Shown: positions 1 to 4,690 of the stretch, piece after piece
Position numbering within the stretch: the stretch's first letter is position 1
Layout: every line of letters starts with the position of its first letter
Source: Psychrobacter sp. UBA6766
Lineage (GTDB): Bacteria; Pseudomonadota; Gammaproteobacteria; Pseudomonadales; Moraxellaceae
Reading direction: 5' to 3'
Assembly (NCBI RefSeq): GCF_002453355.1
Contig: NZ_DKGQ01000020.1
Location: 141,073 to 148,049 of the forward strand
Length of the DNA: 6,977 nucleotides
The notes under the pieces: generated by a model
What the model was told of the DNA's origin: nothing
The model's input: only the letters and a program-made list of their open reading frames with translations
The model's database searches: none
Made by a program: the position numbers and the translations under genes

Positions 1-111
1 AATACATAAAGCATTAGCCCTTTAACTACAAAATAGATAACGAAAAAATAGACGAAGCAGGCGTTATTCTATAAAGTAAGCGTTGTTTTGCTGTATGCTA
101 TGGCACTGATT

Positions 112-145
112 TTTTAAAATAAGAACTTTTAAAATAATTTATTTT
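112..145. repeat. AT-rich block with two direct and one inverted copy of a short motif
   Basis: TTTTAAAATAA occurs at 112-122 and again, exactly, at 127-137. The second copy is followed after one base by TTATTTT (139-145), the reverse complement of its AAAATAA half. The block lies about 135 bp before the bamD -10 box, so it could be a curved-DNA or nucleoid-protein site, but AT-rich spacer alone can produce such patterns. Confidence 0.4.
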
Positions 146-255
146 ATTAATATGAGCAAAACGGCATTCGATAAAAACGATGTTAATAATGAGTGTGTTT
201 ATTGCTAGCGCTTACTTAGTAGCAGACCGTTAATGGATGCCGCAAGCATCGTTTT

Positions 256-285
256 TTATTATTACCCTTATTACCCTTTTATAAT
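256..285 (+). promoter_or_regulatory. Probable bamD promoter
   Basis: A perfect TATAAT lies at 280-285. The best -35 position, TTATTA at 256-261 with an 18-bp spacer, matches TTGACA at only three positions, so recognition would depend on the -10 box or an activator. Transcription would begin near 292, giving a leader of about 44 nt before the bamD ATG. The spacer is largely made of the 9-bp tandem repeat TTATTACCC. Confidence 0.45.
259..276. repeat. Tandem 9-bp duplication inside the bamD promoter
   Basis: TTATTACCC is present twice without a gap (259-267 and 268-276), ending three bases before the TATAAT box. Gain or loss of one unit would change what lies in the -35 region. Confidence 0.6.
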
Positions 286-324
286 TTAGCCTAATAGCGT
301 TGCTGCTATTACGCGTCTTGTGTC

Positions 325-329
325 GGAGA
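325..329 (+). promoter_or_regulatory. Ribosome binding site that sets the bamD start
   Basis: GGAGA ends six bases before the ATG at 336, a normal Shine-Dalgarno distance. It favours this ATG over the in-frame TTG at 300, which lies upstream of the site and would add twelve arginine- and leucine-rich residues ahead of the signal peptide. Confidence 0.75.
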
Positions 330-335
330 AGAAGT

Positions 336-1574
336 ATGCAAGCTGTTGGCAATACGTTTATCAAACTGTCCTCAATCACCTTACTGGCGTTAAGCGTCAA
401 CTTGGTGGGTTGTCAAACGTTTAAAAACCTAACCGGCGGTAAAGACGTGGATGCGGTTGCCACTGCTGAGAAGTCTGAGCAAGGTTATTATAACGACGCC
501 ATCGCTCAGATTGATAAAGGTCGCTACACCCAAGCTATCGAAGATTTAACCAATCTACGAACCTTCTACCCGACTGGACAATATGCCGAACAAGCGTTGC
601 TTGATGTGATGTACGCTCAGTATGAAAGCGGCAAATATGAAATGGCGGCTGCCAGTGCTGAGCAATTTATCAACCTGTATCCTTCTAATCCGCAAGTCAG
701 CTATGCTTATTACGTGCGCGGCGTGGCCAATATGCAGGGTTCGTCTGAAGGTTTAAAATTGTTTAAGCTGAATCAAGCTGAGCGTGATACTGCATATTTG
801 CGTATTGCCTTTGCCAACTTCCAAGAGCTTATTAATAAATATCCTAACAGCCCTTACGCGCCTGATGCTGCTCAGCGTATGACCTTTATTTATAATCAAT
901 TTGCCGAAAGCGAGATGAGCGCTGCCAATTGGTATATCGAACGCGAAGCCTATGTGGCTGCGGTGAATCGTGCCAAGTGGGTCTTCCAATATTATCCATT
1001 AAGTGAATCTGTGCCTGAAGCTATCGCCGTTCTCGCTTACAGTCATGAAAAACTGGGTCTAAACGATTTGGCAAAAGAGTATAAAACGCTATTGCAAATC
1101 AACTATCCAAACATGCTAACCAATGATGGTCGCGTTAAACTAAACACCAAACGTGAAAGTACTTGGCTCAATAAAGTGACGTTTGGTAAACTTGGACGCT
1201 CTGGCATTTCAGACAGCTCGGTTTCTACAGGCGATTATAATGGCGCTACCAAAACTCAGGTCATCCGTAACGCCAACCAACTAAGATTGCCAAGCGACAA
1301 TGCGGCAGCGGCTAATGCAGCGCAAGGTACTTCGCCAAGACGTGCTACTGGTGTTAATACTAACAACGCTAATGGTATCAATATTGGTTTGGGTTTGCCT
1401 GAAGCATCGACGGAGCGCGTCACTAGCCAATCAAGCACCAGCTCGACGGCGAGAGAAGCTGAAGTAGATCCGCAAAATATCAATCCAACTCGCCGCACTA
1501 CCTTACCGAATCAAGGTGTTTCTATCACGCCGTCAAATGCGAACGTCGATAACAACGATATGGACGATGAATAA
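336..1574 (+). CDS. bamD: Outer membrane protein assembly factor BamD (ComL/YfiO lipoprotein)
   Basis: BamD is the essential lipoprotein of the BAM complex. It is anchored in the inner leaflet of the outer membrane, contacts BamA and helps insert beta-barrel proteins. The protein is 412 residues from the ATG at 336, which has a good ribosome binding site. A lipoprotein signal peptide covers residues 1-25, with lipobox LVGC and the modified cysteine at 26. Residues about 46-260 form the tetratricopeptide-like core and resemble E. coli BamD in order and motifs: AIAQIDKGRYTQAIEDL, YPTGQYAEQALLD, YYVRGVANM, KYPNSPYAPDA, and AAVNRAKWVFQYYP. E. coli BamD is about 245 residues. Here about 150 extra residues follow (about 262-412), rich in Asn, Ser, Thr and Ala and ending in DDNDMDDE-like acidic residues, with no domain I recognise. 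The gene is followed by a strong terminator, so it is probably transcribed separately from dnaG. The function is very likely; the role of the tail is unknown. Confidence 0.95.
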   Translation: MQAVGNTFIKLSSITLLALSVNLVGCQTFKNLTGGKDVDAVATAEKSEQGYYNDAIAQIDKGRYTQAIEDLTNLRTFYPTGQYAEQALLDVMYAQYESGKYEMAAASAEQFINLYPSNPQVSYAYYVRGVANMQGSSEGLKLFKLNQAERDTAYLRIAFANFQELINKYPNSPYAPDAAQRMTFIYNQFAESEMSAANWYIEREAYVAAVNRAKWVFQYYPLSESVPEAIAVLAYSHEKLGLNDLAKEYKTLLQINYPNMLTNDGRVKLNTKRESTWLNKVTFGKLGRSGISDSSVSTGDYNGATKTQVIRNANQLRLPSDNAAAANAAQGTSPRRATGVNTNNANGINIGLGLPEASTERVTSQSSTSSTAREAEVDPQNINPTRRTTLPNQGVSITPSNANVDNNDMDDE

Positions 1575-1655
1575 TTACTTGATGAATATCTGTTTAAGGG
1601 TGCTTTAGGTTTAAAAGTCTTTTAAAACTCTCCTTAAGTAGCCAGATTTAAATAT

Positions 1656-1692
1656 AAAAATAAGGTCAGCGATACCGTTGGCCTTATTTTTT
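1656..1692 (+). terminator. Rho-independent terminator of bamD
   Basis: AAAAATAAGG at 1656-1665 pairs perfectly with CCTTATTTTT at 1682-1691. The stem continues inward through 1666-1670 with 1677-1681, with two G-U pairs, to a six-base loop (1671-1676). The T-run ends at 1692. The A-run on the 5' side would also give a U-tract to a minus-strand transcript, but no minus-strand gene faces it. It lies about 80 bp after the bamD stop. Confidence 0.85.
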
Positions 1693-1766
1693 CTGTTTTT
1701 GTTTCTTTCATTTTTTACCTTCTAGCAGTTCCTCTTGCTATTTCAAGCTGACTGCCTAGCCCAAGA

Positions 1767-1795
1767 TTGTTTAACTCAAAATATTGACCTATGGT
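1767..1795 (+). promoter_or_regulatory. Possible dnaG promoter
   Basis: TTGTTT (1767-1772) and TATGGT (1790-1795) are 17 bp apart and match the -35 and -10 consensus at three and four positions. A start near 1802 would leave a leader of only about 8 nt before the dnaG ATG. The bamD terminator just upstream implies that a promoter must lie in 1693-1809, but this exact placement is weak. Confidence 0.3.
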
Positions 1796-1809
1796 AAACT
1801 GTTTTTTGC

Positions 1810-3999
1810 ATGAGCATCCCAAATCATATTCTCGATCAATTAAATAGCCAAGCTGACTTAATCAGTATCATTGGGCGTCATACCACGCTCAAACGTGCTG
1901 GAAGTGAGTTTAAAGGCTGCTGTCCGTTCCACGGCGAAAAGTCGCCGTCTTTTTATGTCAATCCGCAAAAAAACATCTACCACTGCTTTGGCTGTAGCGT
2001 TGGCGGCAATGCCATCAGTTTTTTGCGGGATTATGAAAATTTGTCCTTTATCGAAGCAGTTAATGAGCTGTCAAAACAGACGGGCATCGAAGTACCTAAA
2101 GAAGAGCAGCAAAACGTTAGTTATCAGCGTGCTAAAGCCAAACCAAAAGCTCAGGCAAAATCCGCTATTAAGCCAGCACAATCAACAACGTGGTCAGATG
2201 AAACGGCAGCGCGCCCGCCATTGACTAATAACCAGCCAGTAATCGATAATCAGTCATCATTAAACGCTTCAGCTGATTACACGCAATCGCCTGTTTATAG
2301 CGACCATAATCGTTATGAAAATTACCCTCCATTGGAGGCTTACGATTCGGTTCCTGATACAATCGATGGCTACGATGCTCATTATCAAGGCGATGCCAAC
2401 TATCAAGACGGTAATAGCTATCCGCCTGCATGGTTGCCAGAGGATGATAACACTACTGCCATCTACGATGATAGCGCCTCTGATAAAGATGGCAATCTGT
2501 ATGAGCTATTGGAGCAAATCCAGCAATTTTATCAGCACAACCTTACGCTCCATCCGCATGCTAAGCATTATTTTTTATCGCGTGGTATCACAGAAGATAC
2601 CTTTGCAACTTTTGGTCTCGGCTATGCACCTTTTGGTTGGCAGCATCTTGAGCATCAATTTCCGCAGGATATTGAAGGGCTTAAAGCGCTAGGTTTGGTT
2701 CGCCAATCAGAATCAGGGCGTGATTATGACTTGCTCCGTGACCGGGTCATTTTTCCCATTCGAGACAATCAAGGTCGTACCATTGGCTTTGGCGGCCGTG
2801 CGCTCGATGACGACGTAAAACCCAAATATATCAACTCCTCTGATTCTCCCGTTTTCCATAAGCAGCATGTGCTATATGGCTATTATGAATCGCGCCAGCA
2901 GCGCGCTAATAACTGGCTGGTGGTCGAAGGTTATATGGATGTCATTGCCCTGTATCAAGCGGGGATTTATGGCGCGGTTGCGTCTATGGGAACAGCGATT
3001 AACGAGAGTCAAATCTCACGGCTTTTAACGCTCAACCCTACTTTAACTCTAAGCTTCGATGGTGATAGTGCCGGACAAAAGGCGGCTTGGCGCACGCTTG
3101 AAGTTGCCCTACCGGTGCTTGGTGATGATAAAGAGCTGCGGTTTTTAACCTTACCGAATAATCATGACCCTGATACTTTTATTAAAAGTCAGGGTAGCGA
3201 CGCCATGCGTGAGCAAATCGCTGCCGCTATGCCGCTATCACAGTATATTTTTGCTTATTTAAGTGAGCGCCATGATTTAACCGTGGTCGAGGGTAAAGCC
3301 AAGCTGATGTCGCAAGTGCGAGCATTGACTACTGCCTTACCTAAAGGCAGCAGTTTTCGCTATTTGTTAAACAATGATATTTATCAAAAGCTGGGCGGCA
3401 AACGCAACCAAAATAAAGAAGCCAAAGACGCGCTGCTAGACTTTGATGGTGATATGACCATCAGTCAGCAATTGCAGCTGTGTTTCTTATTTCAGCCGCG
3501 CGCATTGATTGAGGACCCTATCGAGTCTATTTGGCATCAAGCAGGTATCACTAATTTACAATTGCCGGCTCATATTAGAAAAAAAGCCTCTGCCGATATA
3601 CTTCGTCCGCTGGCGTGGGAAGATTTACAAGATAATGCTTTGCTCGATATTGTCAATACCATCAAACGCTGTCTTAATTATCTACCAAAAGATGCCAATG
3701 CAGCGGCACATTTTATTTTATCGAATGTCAAACCAACATCCCAAGAAACGCTTAGCCGCGATTGGGGCCCTTTTTATAAAGCCCTGACCACGCGCAATAT
3801 CTTAAGCCTTGAGGGTTTGGTTGAAGAATTGGTCAGCCAGTTAATTGAACGTCATATGAAGAAAAAAATTCAAGATTTGATTAAAAATCCCGACAATATA
3901 AAACTGGCGATTGTACGAAAACAATCCCAATTATTAAATGACTGGCTTCGCGAACAGCACGCAGAACGCTCTGCACAAATGGCCACCGTTAAGTCTTAA
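1810..3999 (+). CDS. dnaG: DNA primase DnaG
   Basis: DnaG makes the short RNA primers for Okazaki fragments and leading-strand starts, working with the DnaB helicase at the fork. The protein is 729 residues. Residues 1-98 are the CHC2 zinc-binding domain: CPFH (C38, H41) and CFGC (C59, C62) give the four zinc ligands. Residues about 229-540 are the catalytic core, with the basic motif RVIFPIRDNQGRTIGFGGR (312-330) and the TOPRIM residues E373 (VVEGYMDV) and D417/D419 (SFDGDSAG), matching E. coli E265, D309 and D311. The C-terminal part, about 545-729, is the expected position of the DnaB-binding domain and is less conserved. All catalytic residues are intact. E. coli DnaG is 581 residues; much of the extra length is a disordered-looking linker at about 99-228, rich in Gln, Asn, Asp, Tyr and Pro. 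The ATG at 1810 fits the family start (MSIPNHILDQL), but no Shine-Dalgarno precedes it, which suggests low translation. Confidence 0.97.
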   Translation: MSIPNHILDQLNSQADLISIIGRHTTLKRAGSEFKGCCPFHGEKSPSFYVNPQKNIYHCFGCSVGGNAISFLRDYENLSFIEAVNELSKQTGIEVPKEEQQNVSYQRAKAKPKAQAKSAIKPAQSTTWSDETAARPPLTNNQPVIDNQSSLNASADYTQSPVYSDHNRYENYPPLEAYDSVPDTIDGYDAHYQGDANYQDGNSYPPAWLPEDDNTTAIYDDSASDKDGNLYELLEQIQQFYQHNLTLHPHAKHYFLSRGITEDTFATFGLGYAPFGWQHLEHQFPQDIEGLKALGLVRQSESGRDYDLLRDRVIFPIRDNQGRTIGFGGRALDDDVKPKYINSSDSPVFHKQHVLYGYYESRQQRANNWLVVEGYMDVIALYQAGIYGAVASMGTAINESQISRLLTLNPTLTLSFDGDSAGQKAAWRTLEVALPVLGDDKELRFLTLPNNHDPDTFIKSQGSDAMREQIAAAMPLSQYIFAYLSERHDLTVVEGKAKLMSQVRALTTALPKGSSFRYLLNNDIYQKLGGKRNQNKEAKDALLDFDGDMTISQQLQLCFLFQPRALIEDPIESIWHQAGITNLQLPAHIRKKASADILRPLAWEDLQDNALLDIVNTIKRCLNYLPKDANAAAHFILSNVKPTSQETLSRDWGPFYKALTTRNILSLEGLVEELVSQLIERHMKKKIQDLIKNPDNIKLAIVRKQSQLLNDWLREQHAERSAQMATVKS

Positions 4000-4169
4000 C
4001 TTTTAGATTGAATTTATTTATAGCCAGCAACCCTTTAAAAGTATTGCGGTTGCCCCCACTATTAATGATTATGCCCAGTCGCATATAACAGTCCTGAATC
4101 AGGCTATTGATAAAAAATGATAAAGACGCAACGAATAAAAAACCGTCAGCAAAATGGGGAATAATTGCG

Positions 4170-4225
4170 AGCGAACACCACTACCTCGTGCTTGATTGTA
4201 GTGGTCTGTGTTAAACTGTGTCGCT
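4170..4225 (+). other. Potential structured RNA element (imperfect long hairpin)
   Basis: CCACTAC (4178-4184) pairs with GTAGTGG (4198-4204) around a 13-base loop. AACA (4174-4177) can continue the stem with TGTT (4209-4212) across a four-base bulge. Alternatively, AGCGA (4170-4174) can pair with TCGCT (4221-4225). No promoter of good quality was found beside it and it matches no RNA family I know. It may be an untranslated-region structure, a small RNA or a decayed repeat. Confidence 0.3.
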
Positions 4226-4293
4226 GAATATTTGTAGCCCGACTTAATGGATGACGCTACAGCAAGATATACCCGCATCATTAAACACAGTTT
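4213..4293. repeat. Nested inverted repeats, possible small palindromic element
   Basis: AAACTGTGT (4213-4221) is the exact reverse complement of ACACAGTTT (4285-4293). Inside, TGTAGC (4233-4238) is complementary to GCTACA (4256-4261). The outer right arm runs into five T residues (4291-4295). The outer 9-bp arms and the small size would suit a remnant REP-like or MITE-like sequence or a loose terminator. No target-site duplication is evident. Confidence 0.3.
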
Positions 4294-4330
4294 TTGGTAA
4301 AAGCGCCGTTTTAGGTATCAACTTTTAAGT

Positions 4331-4360
4331 AGCAATTTAAAACATCAATTTTGAATTGCT
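4331..4360. other. Strong 12-bp hairpin in the dnaG-rpoD spacer
   Basis: AGCAATTTAAAA (4331-4342) pairs with TTTTGAATTGCT (4349-4360) around the six-base loop CATCAA, with one G-U pair. It is followed by TTGCATTTTG rather than a clean T-run, so it is a poor intrinsic terminator, but it could act as an RNA processing or stability element for the dnaG transcript. Its left arm overlaps one copy of the TTTTAAGTAGCA repeat. Confidence 0.45.
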
Positions 4361-4380
4361 TTGCATTTTGAACCACTGTT

Positions 4381-4486
4381 TTTAGGTAACACTATCTTTT
4401 TAGATAGGATTACTTGTTTAGAGAGTATTATTTTTTAAGTAGCACTTTTTTAGATAGTATGATTTTGTTTAAATAGTATGATTTTG
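4381..4486. repeat. Degenerate tandem repeat array upstream of rpoD
   Basis: Successive units begin with TTTA at 4381, 4399, 4417, 4434, 4449 and 4468, with lengths of 18, 18, 17, 15, 19 and 19 bp. The best copies are TTTAGATAGTATGATTTTG (4449-4467) and TTTAAATAGTATGATTTTG (4468-4486), which differ at one base. The earlier units are more diverged. Units one and two together form an imperfect palindrome (4386-4413, with CTATC and GATAG around a six-base loop). The array ends about 95 bp before the TTGACA box. Confidence 0.55.
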
Positions 4487-4498
4487 AAATCTTTTGAG

Positions 4499-4523
4499 CG
4501 CTATTAATTTTTAGCGGTTTTTT
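4499..4523 (+). terminator. Weak terminator-like hairpin between dnaG and rpoD
   Basis: CGCTA (4499-4503) pairs with TAGCG (4512-4516) around an eight-base loop, and after one G six T residues follow (4518-4523). The stem is only five pairs, so termination would be inefficient. It could attenuate readthrough from dnaG just ahead of the rpoD promoter. Confidence 0.3.
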
Positions 4524-4580
4524 AGTATTGTAATTGTCGTATTTTGAGCCTTTATTCATATCCACTCATTTTTGTTATTA

Positions 4581-4607
4581 TTGACAACCTTTACGCCATA
4601 TTTTGAT
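4581..4607 (+). promoter_or_regulatory. Candidate rpoD promoter
   Basis: A perfect TTGACA lies at 4581-4586. The best -10 nearby is TTTGAT at 4602-4607 (four of six matches), but the spacer is a short 15 bp. The other reading, TATTTT at 4599-4604, has a 12-bp spacer. The -35 is convincing and the -10 is not. Transcription would begin near 4614, inside a palindrome-rich stretch (AATCGATT at 4609-4616, TGAT-TAT-ATCA at 4617-4626), which could serve as an operator. Confidence 0.4.
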
Positions 4608-4690
4608 GAATCGATTGATTATATCAACGCACCCCGTAAGCGTTAGCGAGTCACAATATAAAAATGTCCGATACAAGCAAGCGAGTATTT

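Larger units (their letters stand above)
1..335. other. Gene-free AT-rich region upstream of bamD
   Basis: No convincing open reading frame or RNA gene is visible here. The stretch contains an AT-rich repeated block (112-145), a 9-bp inverted repeat pair (74-82 with 209-217), a weak hairpin followed by T residues (236-257), a 9-bp tandem duplication (259-276), a consensus -10 box (280-285) and the bamD ribosome binding site (325-329). In E. coli and relatives the gene next to bamD is the divergent rluD. A minus-strand start just inside the left edge (ATG at 16-14, reading off the window) would fit that, but only five codons are present and it cannot be called. Confidence 0.6.
4000..4690. other. 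Long dnaG-rpoD spacer, rich in hairpins and repeats
   Basis: About 690 bp separate dnaG from the preferred rpoD start, far more than in the compact E. coli operon. No credible gene is present. In order it holds a GC-richer structured stretch (4170-4293), a 12-bp hairpin (4331-4360), six degenerate tandem units (4381-4486), a weak terminator-like hairpin (4499-4523), a TTGACA box (4581-4586) and the rpoD leader. Nothing is recognised in 4054-4166. There is no strong intrinsic terminator directly after dnaG, so some readthrough into rpoD is possible. Confidence 0.7.

Noticed and set aside
1..16. Start of a minus-strand gene (possibly rluD) at the left edge
   Set aside because: Only about five codons are visible; bamD-rluD divergence is known elsewhere, but nothing in the sequence here can confirm it.
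236..257. Terminator-like hairpin GATGC/GCATC followed by T residues before bamD
   Set aside because: The stem has only five pairs and no gene upstream on the + strand is seen for it to terminate.
300..335. bamD starting at TTG 300
   Set aside because: It would put arginine-rich residues before the lipoprotein signal, and the good ribosome site (325-329) lies downstream of it, correctly spaced for the ATG at 336.
1784..1789. TTGACC as the -35 box of dnaG
   Set aside because: A 17-bp spacer would put the -10 box over the start codon of dnaG, whose start is well supported by the family N-terminus.
4027..4053. GCAACC/GGTTGC hairpin just after dnaG as a terminator
   Set aside because: Six-pair stem with a 15-base loop and no T-run; C residues follow.
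4099..4281. 60-codon minus-strand reading frame in the dnaG-rpoD spacer
   Set aside because: No ribosome site, no recognisable protein features, and it is composed of the hairpin arms of the spacer.
4613..4637. Heat-shock (sigma-32) promoter before rpoD, based on CCCCGT
   Set aside because: The CCCCAT-like box is present at 4632-4637, but no CTTGAA-like element lies at the right distance.
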